From: Margaritispora aquatica
Lineage: Eukaryota > Ascomycota > Leotiomycetes > Helotiales > Discinellaceae
Length of the DNA stretch: 64,000 bases
Direction of reading: 5' to 3'
Assembly (NCBI GenBank): GCA_007644065.1
Contig: VJWN01000009.1
Coordinates: 372,001 to 436,000, forward strand
This document shows positions 50,184 through 59,889 of this stretch, one piece after another; position 1 is the first letter of the stretch, and each line of letters starts with the position of its first letter. Made by a program: the position numbers and the translations under genes. Under the pieces are notes generated by a model, which worked only from the letters and a program-made list of their open reading frames with translations, was not told the origin of the DNA and did not search any database.

Positions 50184-51680
50184 ATGTACAAATGCCGTCA
50201 AAATTTCGACAATGTCGCGTGGGACAAGAATGACATTGCCGAGGAGGAATCCCAAATGCGACTTCGGAGGAAAGACACTTGTCGCCAGGTCGAAGGTCTC
50301 GTTGAGCAGAAATACGGCAAATCTGCTACATTGGTATCGCCTCTAATCATTGGTGGCCTCAACATCCATTACAGGATCCGTCTTGAAGGCGAAGAATCCT
50401 CCTCAGATATCATGGTGCGGCTGCCCTGGCCTAACGCAGTCTGTTTCCCTACCGAGAAAGTCGTCTACGAGGCAGCAATAGCGGAATATCTAAGACTGAA
50501 TACGACTATCCCTACTGCTCAAGTATTCTACTATGGTCGGGATTCCAACGTCGGGCCGTTTCTTATCCTCCGTCGGATCGAACATCGAGGCGACATGACA
50601 GACGCTCTTGCCATTCCTGGGCTGGATCCTAACCTGACTCCCGTTCTGAACTTGGAGCTCCCCGAGAGCAAGCTCAGAAACTTGTGGGGCAATATCGCAT
50701 CGTGTTTACTGGAAATAGTGAAACCTACCTTCAATCGCATCGGCTCGTTGGTTGAGGTTGATGGATCCTTCAGCATTGCCGCTCGACCTCTTACTCAAAA
50801 CATGAGCAGTATGATCCAGCTCGCCCACATTCCCGCATCTACTCTTCCTCTAGAGGGTGAGACCTACGCGACAGCTGACAAATGGTACGAGGCATTGGCC
50901 AATATGCACCTAGCACAACTTATATTTCAACACAACGACCTTGTCTCATCCGAGGATGACTGTCGGAACAAGTATGTCGCTCGTCAGATATTCCGAAGGC
51001 TAGCCAAACAAGGTCGGCTATCAACATTCGGATTCGTCCAAGACGATTGGTCCACTTGCGTCAAGACGATACATCCCAAATGTTCGGCTCCAGATGGATC
51101 GGGTCCCTTTCGCCTGTGGTGCGATGACTTTAGACCAGCTAATGTTCTCCTAAGCCCAGATAACGACGCGGCTGCAGTGATCGACTGGGAGTTTACGTAT
51201 GCTGCGCCCACGCAATTTATCCTCGACCCTCCCTGGTGGTTACTATTCGAAACACCGGAAATGTGGCCTTCTGGTATCGAGGAGTGGAGTAGAGCCTATG
51301 AACCACGTTTGAAGACATGGCTTGAGGCGATGGAGGGAAAGGAAAAAGGAGCCGACTTTCTTCATACCCTACCGCTCTCGGTATATATGCAAGAGAGCTG
51401 GACAATAGGCCGCTTCTGGCTCAATTACGCGGCTAGAAAGAGCTGGGCATTTGACGCCGTCTTCTGGACGTACTTGGACGAGCGGTTCTTTGGTAAGCGG
51501 GAGGGGGAAGTTCTTGATAAAGACTTATGGAAAACACGACTCTATCTTTTAAGCGAGGAGGAACGACAGGCTATGGAGCCTTTCGTACGGCAGAAGATAG
51601 ACGAGTCTCAAGAACGAATCTTAATTGAATGGGAACCGGCCAAGGCAAAACAGCGTTTATCGGAACTATTGTTTGATTAG
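50184..51680 (+). CDS. APH-like phosphotransferase family protein
   Basis: A single-exon frame of 498 residues with a protein-kinase-like fold of the aminoglycoside phosphotransferase/choline kinase class. The N-lobe begins near IIGGLNIHYRIRLEG with a VRLPWP strand as candidate nucleotide-binding Lys/Arg region. The catalytic loop is CDDFRPANVLL at about 313-323, in which Cys replaces the usual His of the HxDxxxxN motif while Asp315 and Asn320 are kept. The metal-binding IDWE follows at 333-336. A helical C-terminal part (WTIGRFWLNYAARKSWAFD) is typical of fungal members. It is expected to phosphorylate a small molecule; the substrate is unknown and drug resistance should not be assumed. Its neighbours are a monooxygenase and an esterase in the same orientation. 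Confidence 0.88.
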   Translation: MYKCRQNFDNVAWDKNDIAEEESQMRLRRKDTCRQVEGLVEQKYGKSATLVSPLIIGGLNIHYRIRLEGEESSSDIMVRLPWPNAVCFPTEKVVYEAAIAEYLRLNTTIPTAQVFYYGRDSNVGPFLILRRIEHRGDMTDALAIPGLDPNLTPVLNLELPESKLRNLWGNIASCLLEIVKPTFNRIGSLVEVDGSFSIAARPLTQNMSSMIQLAHIPASTLPLEGETYATADKWYEALANMHLAQLIFQHNDLVSSEDDCRNKYVARQIFRRLAKQGRLSTFGFVQDDWSTCVKTIHPKCSAPDGSGPFRLWCDDFRPANVLLSPDNDAAAVIDWEFTYAAPTQFILDPPWWLLFETPEMWPSGIEEWSRAYEPRLKTWLEAMEGKEKGADFLHTLPLSVYMQESWTIGRFWLNYAARKSWAFDAVFWTYLDERFFGKREGEVLDKDLWKTRLYLLSEEERQAMEPFVRQKIDESQERILIEWEPAKAKQRLSELLFD

Positions 51681-52001
51681 TTACTTGCTAAGAATAGCAA
51701 TCCTGCGTATAGTTTATCGTAATTGAAGACCTATTAGCTGGAAAAGCGAGAAGTATTGTTATATTACGAACCTACTAGTTTGGAGCAAAAGATCTAAAAC
51801 AAAGTGAGGTACTCGAAGGACTTTTACGTATATTACTAATAGGTATAAATTACTATTTGAAGTTAAATACGAAGCTCCTATGGAAGGAACCCTATCTGGC
51901 TGTATAGAATTTTCATTCTCCTGGATCGCATGGATCCCTCTGGGGTCCCTAGAATCCTTGGCCTACCCTCATGGTCATTGTGACTTTGTAACAATGGTCG
52001 A

Positions 52002-52030
52002 GGGTACCAATCTAATACTGTTTGTTAGTT
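52002..52030 (+). repeat. Diverged direct repeat, copy A
   Basis: Pairs with copy B at 52257-52285. Both share GGGTACC and ATACTGTTTG at the same spacing. The differing bases in this interval are transitions, at least two of them TpG in B versus TpA in A, the pattern left by repeat-induced point mutation. Confidence 0.45.
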
Positions 52031-52256
52031 TGTTGACTCACCTGCAATGCTAGATCGATAGTGCTACTAGAAAACCATCTACCACATGCTAGGAACCAGA
52101 GGCATGGGATGGGTAATGTTGGCTAAAATCGAACGGCTTCAAGCCTCAATTGGCTTCTAAATGAGGTGGTTGGACATGCCGACAATTTTCTTCGCAAGCC
52201 ACGTCTACATTTTCCCATTTGGTAATCGGGTGCATTGAAGATCATCAAATACTCCA

Positions 52257-52285
52257 GGGTACCGGTTTGATACTGTTTGCTGGTT
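52257..52285 (+). repeat. Diverged direct repeat, copy B
   Basis: Second copy of the segment at 52002-52030, about 255 bases downstream and richer in G and C. Similarity outside the core is weak, so the full repeat length cannot be fixed by eye. Confidence 0.45.
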
Positions 52286-52950
52286 GATTCCATGTGAATG
52301 TTTATCGATTTCTCGCTGTCCTGTCCAAATGAAGCCCATGCCTCGGCTGGATGTCAAAGCACCTCCACGTTTTTCAATCCCTTCTCCTCTTCCCCGCAAC
52401 AACAGGGCATGAAAGACGCTGCAAGAATTAAACATTCTCCTCCGTGATTTGCTAATGATTAGGAACAATGAGCAGCACATTCGGTAACATACCTATACGA
52501 GCGATATCTCCGAGATTTTCTCTTTCACCTGCCGGCGCCATCGGAAGATTTGTCCTGTTCCAGCGTTGAGAAGTCTGCTTCTAGCGTTGGTGCTGTGGAA
52601 TGTTGACCTTGGCTTTCCCGACATTCCACGTCTTGCTGCACAACTACGAAATGGACAAGCTGAGCTAGCAATTACGAATCCCAATTCGACAAACAATCCA
52701 GACGTGGTTGAGAGACGGCGGGGTGCATTGATGCCTTGGTTCAATTGTGCCGTTCCCCGAGTGGTGGATCTGGATGACATACCTTTGTGTGCCGCTTTCT
52801 TCTCTTCCTTCGTACAATCAATATGTTACCCTGGATCTTGGGTGGTTAAAGGTAGGTCGGTATGCTCTCTCTTTTGAATGTCTCGTCTGGCTGTCCTCTT
52901 CCCCTAGCATTCTCTGCGTACTCGCCAGGAGAAGGTTGAGCATCGTCATC

Positions 52951-54850
52951 ATGAAGTCCTCAATCTTTACAGTGTTCGCAGCCACAGCTTCAGTGCTTGG
53001 GGCGACTGTGCAAATCCAGGAACGGCAGACGAATTGGACCGTTGGACAGACTGTGAGGACAAGCAGTGGTCCTGTTACTGGACATGCTGCAAAGAACAAC
53101 TCTGCTGTCTCCGAATACCTGGGTATACCATATGCTCAGGCACCAGTGGGAAATCTGCGGTTTGCAGCACCTGTTGCATTCAATGGGACTGCTCCGCTTA
53201 ATGGCAGTGCTTATGTGAGTGATAAAGCTGTAGAAATCCAAGCTGAAGCTGATTGGGATTGCAGGGCTTCTCATGTCCGGTAGCACAGTCAACTGGCGCT
53301 GGTTATACTACAGCAGACTTGAACCGTGCAAATGTGACCGGTGTGGGCATTGTGACCCTAGCAAATATGGGCACCACTGGTCCATTTGGTGAGGATTGCT
53401 TGAGTTTGAACATCTGGACAAAGCCACAAACTGGAGATTCGAAGAAGGCTGTTTTGGTTTGGATATATGGTGGAGGATTCAGTAGCGGAAGTACGAATAC
53501 ACCGGCATACAATGGAGTCAACATTGCAGCGCAAGAGGATGTTATTGTGGTTTCAATAAAGTTAGTTTCTCATACATAGAGTTAAGCAACAAATTGCTAA
53601 TACGTTCCAGCTATCGTCTCAGCATCCTTGGATTCCCAGGAAACCCGTCCGGAACCAATAATCTAGGTCTTCTGGATCAACGACTTGCGATAGAATGGAT
53701 TCGAGACAACATTGGTAACTTTGGTGGTGATCCAAGTAGAATAACTCTGTTTGGACAATCCGCTGGAGGTGCTTCCGTCGACTTGTATTCTTATGCGTGG
53801 GCATCGGATCCAATTGCGTCAGGTTTCATTCCTGAGTCTGGCAATGTATTCGGGTGGGGTCTACCAAATACAGCTGCAGCTGCAGCATTTGGATGGTACA
53901 ATACATCTGCTACACTTGGATGCGGAAATGCAACTTCGGATCCTGCTGCGGTTCTCTCTTGTATGCGTAGCCAGAACTATTCGGCTATCCTTGCTGCACA
54001 ACCTCGTGCTTCAGGAACCGCAAGCATTCTGGGCTATTTTGGGCCAACTGCTGACGAAAAAGTTGTCTTCTCCAACTACAGTTCTCGCACGCCAGCTAAA
54101 GTGCCAGTCTTGGTTGGCAACACCCACTACGAAGGTGGTTTATTCCGCACGCAATTTGCGCTCGGTGGATTGATCTTTCCAGATGCGTTTTGGGATGCAT
54201 TCAATTTACAGGAATTTACTTGTCCAACCGGCATTCGGGCAAATGCTTCTGTATCGGCAAACATTCCAACTTGGAGATATAGATATTTCGGTGTCTTCCC
54301 AAATACAATGATTTCGTCAGAGGCTGGAGCGTGGCACGCATCAGAAATCCCTTTGCTATTTAATACCAATATCGCCTCACCAGCAGCCACTCCAGAACAG
54401 GTATCAATTGGCAATTATATGCGTGGAGCCTGGGCAGCATTTGCTAAAGATCCCCAAAGAGGTCTCATCAATTACGGATGGCCTGTATACAATGCGTCTC
54501 AAGACACTCTTGTCAGACTTGCGTACAACAATATCACGGGTGCGAACTTGATCAATCCGAGGAGATACGACGCCGATTGCATATTTGTAAATGTAAGTTC
54601 CACAGATGCTACCAACTTCCGTGCACCTCCGGATCTTGGTGCAACTATTACACCCACAGGTACCGCAAGTCAGACTGCAAGTAGCACAGGGGGTGTGAGT
54701 AGTGGCACAGGAGCAGCGACGACATCGAGGACGAGCTCAGCACCAAGTTCAACCTCCTCGACACAAAATGCAGGTGTCAGTGTAAAGGTTGGAGGATCGC
54801 TTAGTATGTGGGCTGGAGTGGCAGCATTAATTGCAGCTTATCTAGTTTGA
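52951..54850 (+). CDS. Secreted GPI-anchored type-B carboxylesterase
   Basis: Three exons: 52951-53214, 53265-53560 and 53611-54850, joined in phase across two 50-base introns; 599 residues. A signal peptide (about 1-18) is followed by the alpha/beta-hydrolase fold of the carboxylesterase/lipase type: YLGIPYAQAPVGNLRF, EDCLSLNIW, oxyanion-hole GGGF, nucleophile elbow GQSAGG with Ser at about 237, acid residue likely in GNTHYEGG, and His in GAWHASEIPLLF. After about 545 a Ser/Thr-rich stalk leads to a hydrophobic C-terminus (LSMWAGVAALIAAYLV) suited to a GPI anchor. It should hydrolyse carboxylic esters at the cell surface; natural substrates are unknown. GPI-tethered forms are less common than fully secreted ones. 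The start was chosen at the ATG that opens the signal peptide. Confidence 0.93.
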
Positions 54851-55110
54851 TAAGTACGTTGAATAGCGAAACACAATCTTTAATTCGATGCCAACTGATG
54901 ATTTTGATATCTACAAGTTTGCAATATCATTGTCTATATTTCCTTCTGATTTATACATAATCCCAGCTCTTCCTTCTACTCTAGCCATTATCCTCGTGTA
55001 TTTTTAGTATGCTAACATCTTATCCCCTTGGTGCCATGTATATTTCAGTTTCTTTGCTATCTCCACCAATCTGCCTATGCCCATCTGTCTCCTCGAGCAA
55101 ATTATGGAAA

Positions 55111-56316
55111 TTAAGCGCTCCCATCACTACTTTCTGTTTTTTTCCCGTGATTAGAAGCAGAACCAACAGCAAAGCTACCATCCGTACAAACTGGCCACTC
55201 ATTTGCCTTCAACCAGAACTTAGCGTTCTCCCCACTGCTTCTATGATCTTTCATGGAATCAAATGGATCCAAGAAGATCAACCACGACGGTCTGTTATCG
55301 ATCCAGCCTGGTCCCATCCTCTCCGTCTTGCCATCAACATCAAGGAAGCGGTTGGAATTCGCTGGCAGGAACTTCCCAGGATGGAAGACATTCAACCACA
55401 CCGAATACAACAACATTGGCGCCGCTTCAAAGATATACAGAAACCACTCGTGTGTCGCAATTGAACCACAATACACGCCCTCACACCCATTCACATATGT
55501 CGTGAACGCCTCTGCAGCCCTGAACGCACACCTAATCAACACGAGCGCCGACGTTCCATACAGTGTAAAGCATACAAGCTTCACGTTTTTGGTCCACATC
55601 CCGCTCTTCACACAACGGTAATGCATCAATGCCACCAACGCCATGAACACGCATTCGATGAGCCCTTGCACCACGATGGCGATGGCGACGAGTGTCCCAC
55701 CACGGACGTAGAGCGGAGAACCTGGGCGTGAGCGTGCGAGTTGACCGGCTCCGGCCCCGGAGAGTCCTTCCACTAGGGCGCCGAGGTAGATGAAGAAGTA
55801 CTTGACCATGCTGGGATTGATGGGCGTGTGTTGTGGGAGGTAGTAGAGGAGGCGTCCGAGGATGTTGTACTCGGCTGCTGCGTAGATGGGTGGGGCTGCG
55901 TATGTCTGTGAAGAATTAGATTGGAAGTTTGGGCTGAGATGCTTGCTAGAGAGGATCAAGCGAGAGGAGAAGGGGAAAAACGTACGAGGATGAATTGTGC
56001 GATGTAGAGACCGAGATTTAAAGGAGCACGAGACGAAGCTGCTCTTATAATCCAGCCCATCAAGAAGACGAGACCAGCGTAAAAGAGGAAGAATGAAACG
56101 CGCCAGAAGCGATAACGGCTATTTGTGAGTTGTTAGGCATTGTGTGTGTGCGTGCGTGTGTTGAGGATGAGAATTCGCTTACAAGTTTTGGTAAATGTGC
56201 ATGGCAAGTGAGAGACCAACAAGGACAGCAGCGACAATGGGTAGGATTCTATTTGGCTCATACGGGTAGAAGCCATTCTTAAGGATGGTTGCTATTGCTT
56301 TGTCTTTGTCGGACAT
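55111..56316 (-). CDS. RTA1-like seven-helix membrane protein
   Basis: Three exons: 56183-56316, 55986-56118 and 55111-55905, joined in phase across introns of 64 and 80 bases; 353 residues. It matches the RTA1-like family: NGFYPYEPNRILPIVAAVLV, GWIIRAASSRAPLNLGLYIAQ, then APPIYAAAEYNILGRLLYYL, FIYLGALVEGLSGAGAGQL, an external Cys-bearing loop (CEGVYCGSIATHEWFLYIFE) and VWLNVFHPGKFL. Seven membrane helices are visible. Yeast members (Rta1, Rsb1) are linked to resistance to 7-aminocholesterol and to sphingoid-base export, so lipid handling or stress resistance at the plasma membrane is inferred. It is divergently arranged with a Zn-cluster regulator gene, suggesting local control. The ATG at 56316 is used; the frame upstream starts with a non-ATG codon. 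Confidence 0.92.
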
Positions 56317-56968
56317 TTTTGATGAGTGTTTCGCTGTTGCTGGGGGCTGTTTGGTTGATGGAGGGGTTGTGTTCAAGCGAAAATGAGGTTGGCGAAGCGA
56401 GAATTGAAAATTGGAAGAAAGACTTGATAGTGAATGTTGAGAAATGAAGATGGAATAGAGAATAGAGAGTTCTTTCTAAGTACAAGACATCCATGAGTTA
56501 TATACATCAAGAGACACAGCGATTTAGCCAAAGCAATTTCACAACCTGTGCTTTTCATGCGGGTCATCTTGGAAGCCTACGAGATCAACTGAATGATATC
56601 AAACAAAATGTTCACAAACGGTGATTCCGAGCGCTCATTGAGGCTTTGAAAACTCGTGGTGCAACCTGAGATGGCTTACATGATCCTTGGTATAGCATGG
56701 GTATCTGGAGAGCGCTGCATCGGACCTATTTGGGCTTAGCGGCACATCTGCCTCGCTAAGGGGGCTGTGCCCCTGAAAACGCGGTTGAACTTCGGGCTGT
56801 TTTGAGGTGAGATGACTTCACCTGTCAAGCTTCCTCATCTTTGATTTTGTTCTTATAAATCTCGTTGGCTTGCTCTTTTTGGTTGCTTGTGGCGCTAGAG
56901 AAATCTCGTGGATAAGAGGAAGTCGAGAAGTTTGCTTTAAGTATCAAGAAGATCAAGCCTCAATTCCA
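56317..56968. promoter_or_regulatory. Shared promoter region, RTA1-like gene and Zn-cluster regulator
   Basis: 652 bases lie between the two divergent start codons. A short palindrome-like cgcggttgaac and ggggctgtgcccc (56760-56772) are visible, and a GC-rich patch around 56740-56790 contrasts with AT-rich flanks. No coding sequence is supported. A GT-rich run (56141-56160) lies within the first intron of the RTA1 gene, not here. Confidence 0.45.
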
Positions 56969-58449
56969 ATGCCGGGAGTACCATCAGGAAGAGGGTGTGA
57001 TGCGTGTAGACGACAGAGGAAGAAGGTATTGATGTCTCCAAGTTATGGCATCTGATAGGACAATCTCTAACAGACCTCTAGTGTGACCAGTTAAAACCCA
57101 CATGTTCACGATGCAGTCGTCTCCAACTAGACTGCATAGGCGCCGGCACGCAACGCTACATATTCAAAGATGATAGTAGATCCGGCTCTCCACACAGCCA
57201 GAGCCCACTCTCCCCAGCTTCAGACGCACTCTCGGCAAGATCGACACCCTCAAGTTCATTCTCACACATCAACCAGTCCCCAACTAACCTCCTAGCCGAC
57301 GAGCTCATATCCAAGATCAAAGACTTCAACGACTTGAGATACCACTTACTATGGAATTACGGGGCATTCATAGCAGACATCCCATGCCGTCTCGGTATCA
57401 ATGCCGCGCTCGACGCAGCTATAGCCTTGATGCTCAGTGCACACACGGACTTCGCTTCTCACCGTCAAGGAAGTAAGCGAGTCGTCTCCGCGTCATGTCT
57501 GGGTAAATACTCAAAAGCCCTACGCACGCTACACGCGCATCTTGAAGACCCTTCGCTTGCTCGTAAAACGGAGACATTATGCGCCGTCATGCTGCTGCTG
57601 GTCTGTCAAGGGTTCCTAGGTGTCTCACCCACGAGCTGCTCGACCAATCATGGTGAAGGCGCGGGACACATTCTCCGAGCGAGAGGCTTTCGCTACGATC
57701 CTAGTGCAGATGAGTTCGAGGCGAAGCTCTTGCTGTCGCTGAGGGGACCGGTACTATTTGAGGCGTTGGTCAATCCGAGGATCTGCTTTAGTGGTGAGGA
57801 ATGGATTATACTTACCGAGCATGGGTTTGATGGTGAAGGGCCGGAAAGTGTGGCATTGAGAGCTCTGACGAAGGTGCCGAATATTCTGGAACGTGGGAAG
57901 CGAGTTTTGGCGTCGAGAGATGGAGAGACTGGAGGAGAGTTGGCTAAGTTGATCGAGGAAACACAAGCTGGTCACGAGACCGTGAAAGCTACGTTGGCGG
58001 TGTCACTTCAGCGATATGTGGCATTACCGGCGGAGAATAGCGGTTTGATGACCGCATATCGGTGGAATATTCTGTATGCACACTTCCAACGCACCCACGG
58101 CCTCTGTGTTGCGATAACACTCATCTTCAACGGACTTCTCAGTGCATTCAGCAAACACAGCAACATACCCTCTACCATCCTCACAGAGCTCGAAGCAGAA
58201 GCCACTCAGCTCAGCGAAACCATACTCGAGCTCGCTAACCAAGCAATGAGATACAGACCGCTTGGAGCGAGTTTCGTGACATTGTGCGCCATTACTGCTT
58301 GGTGTCTATGCAAAAAGGATACGGAGATGAGGGAGAGATTGGTGGTGGTGATGCTGGATTATATGGGTGATTTTGCAGAACCAAAGGTCGAGGATTTGAG
58401 GAAGGAGTTGGGTGTTATTGAGATGAGGTTGGGGATGGTGGTTGTGTAA
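56969..58449 (+). CDS. Zn(II)2Cys6 transcription factor (Fungal_trans_2 type)
   Basis: Two exons, 56969-57025 and 57082-58449, joined in phase 0 across a 56-base intron (donor gtattg, acceptor ctag); 474 residues. The intron lies inside the zinc cluster, and only the join completes the motif: CDACRRQRKK then CDQLKPTCSRCSRLQLDC (spacing C-x2-C-x6-C-x6-C-x2-C-x6-C), starting near residue 10. GAGTQRYIFKDD directly after is typical of the Fungal_trans_2 group. A Ser/Pro linker and a helical C-terminal regulatory region follow (FGLTPTSC-like GFLGVSPTSC, GEGAGHILRARG). It is a nuclear regulator; by position it may control the divergent RTA1-like gene and perhaps the esterase, phosphotransferase and monooxygenase to its left. 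Confidence 0.9.
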
Positions 58450-58818
58450 GATAGTGGGGAGGTGTTCTTTAGCATAGAGTTTCGTGCATTTAAGCAGTAC
58501 GACAGGTATGGTTTATTAGACTTGGAAATACACGTATTTTGTCACAATGAATGCTAGTAGTTTCTTGTGAAGCGTTTTCACGAAGTCGGGAGTTGAGGCG
58601 GACAAAACCTAACACTGAATTCAATTATACTGACTTCTCAAGGAGAGTGACAATTCGTCGATTTGATTCTTTTCATTTGGTCGCCTCACACATCAATGAA
58701 CTGATCTCCCTTGGTCATGTCAAGCATCAAGTCGGGTGAGATCCATGCTCGTTCCGAGAGCGGGTATGTCCTTCCCGATCACATCCAAACCGAGTCGAGA
58801 TCCTTACCGAGCCCGAGA

Positions 58819-58860
58819 ACTCACGTTTTGCGGGCAAGCGACTGACGTTTGGCGGAGCAC
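58819..58860 (+). repeat. 22-base repeat cluster 1 (two units)
   Basis: Two adjacent units, starting at 58819 and 58841, of the form ACTSACGTTTKGCGGRSMA. Unit one is ACTCACGTTTTGCGGGCAAG with two more bases, and unit two is ACTGACGTTTGGCGGAGCAC. Confidence 0.8.
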
Positions 58861-58992
58861 TTCCTCCACCACATGCTTAATTAGTTTCGGATACAGATTG
58901 ATCGAGTATTCAATTGAATTGATCACGATTCTACTATTTGTCTTTCAGTCATATTGTTGTGGTGGGTAGGGAAAGTTGTTGGCGGCACAGGA

Positions 58993-59058
58993 ACTGACGT
59001 TTGGTGGACAGGTGAACTGACGTTTTGCGGGTAGACCACTCGCGTTTTGCTGGGCAAC
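58993..59058 (+). repeat. 22-base repeat cluster 2 (three units)
   Basis: Three adjacent units starting at 58993, 59016 and 59038 (periods 23 and 22 bases), sharing AC-T-[GC]-[AG]-CGTTT and GCGGG/GTGGA/GCTGG cores with cluster 1. Confidence 0.8.
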
Positions 59059-59187
59059 TTCTTTAACTTGAGAATGAAAAATCACCCGAAATAGGAGATG
59101 ATTGTTAGGGTAATTCAAATGATATGTAGATACTTTGATTGTTTATTTTCATTGTGGCGATTTTACAATATCGATTTTGCTGTGGCG

Positions 59188-59252
59188 GCTAGCATTTGGT
59201 AGGCAAGTGACTGCCGTTCGGCGTATGGACAACTCGGTTCTTGGTGACGATC
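59188..59252 (+). repeat. 22-base repeat cluster 3 (three diverged units)
   Basis: Three more diverged units at about 59188, 59210 and 59232, again 22 bases apart (for example ACTGCCGTTCGGCGTATGGA). Similarity is lower than in clusters 1 and 2, but the period is kept. Confidence 0.6.
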
Positions 59253-59889
59253 TGTGGGATATCAACGGATTATAAGAATCTTCCAACTGACAATTACACA
59301 TTTAGAGAATTTGAATTTTCTATATCAATTGACTGCCTTTTAGACAAGTTCTCAATCAAGTCTTTTCAAAGTCAATTTTGTCGTAATTTGCGCTCCTAGA
59401 AAAAGCCCTCTCTTGAGTACACCATTAGATTGTGTGGAAATCGTTTACACATTCAAGAATTTCAATGGGCAAACACTAGATAATTAGTCACATACTGGAT
59501 ATACTGCGATACTGACTCATACGCTCAAAAGTGTTAAGATTTCTCGGTAAGTCTAGCCTGGTGAATCTATTGTGTTATGCAAGAATCACTCAAATCGCGA
59601 TTAGGGGCCTTGATATAGCCGTAGTGCGATGAATTGCCTGGCCGTCCATGCTTTTGGCAAGGAAAAACTCGGTATCCCTTTAATCTGTATATATCTGGTC
59701 AATCCAACTCATATCAACATCAGGAGGTCCGATACCAACAGTATATTGAGATAGAAATCGCGAATGATAGCACAAGTAGATTCTCAAGGAAAGTTCAGTG
59801 ACCAATAGCTGAACCAACAACTTAAAAATTCCAAATCGCAATCATCAGTTTACACCTTTTGAATCATCTCTCAAGCAAATGCATTCTCA

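Larger units (their letters stand above)
51681..52950. other. Intergenic with AT-rich part and diverged direct repeat
   Basis: Bases 51690-51870 are AT-rich. Two imperfect direct copies of a segment beginning GGGTACC lie at about 52002-52030 and 52257-52285, listed separately. An open frame running into the esterase gene from 52747 begins with ATG but has no signal peptide at its head, so the esterase start is placed at 52951. No gene is supported in this stretch. Confidence 0.45.
58450..59889. other. Intergenic with clustered 22-base repeats
   Basis: No gene is supported. Three clusters of a degenerate 22-base unit lie at about 58819-59252 and are listed separately. The remainder, 59260-59880, is AT-rich and holds the downstream flank of the minus-strand endonuclease gene. 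Confidence 0.5.

Noticed and set aside
52747..52950. N-terminal extension of the esterase frame
   Set aside because: The extension would place the signal peptide internally; the ATG at 52951 starts it directly.
55009..55464. Plus-strand frame of 151 codons opposite the RTA1-like gene
   Set aside because: The minus strand encodes the family-typical membrane protein; the plus-strand frame has no features of its own.
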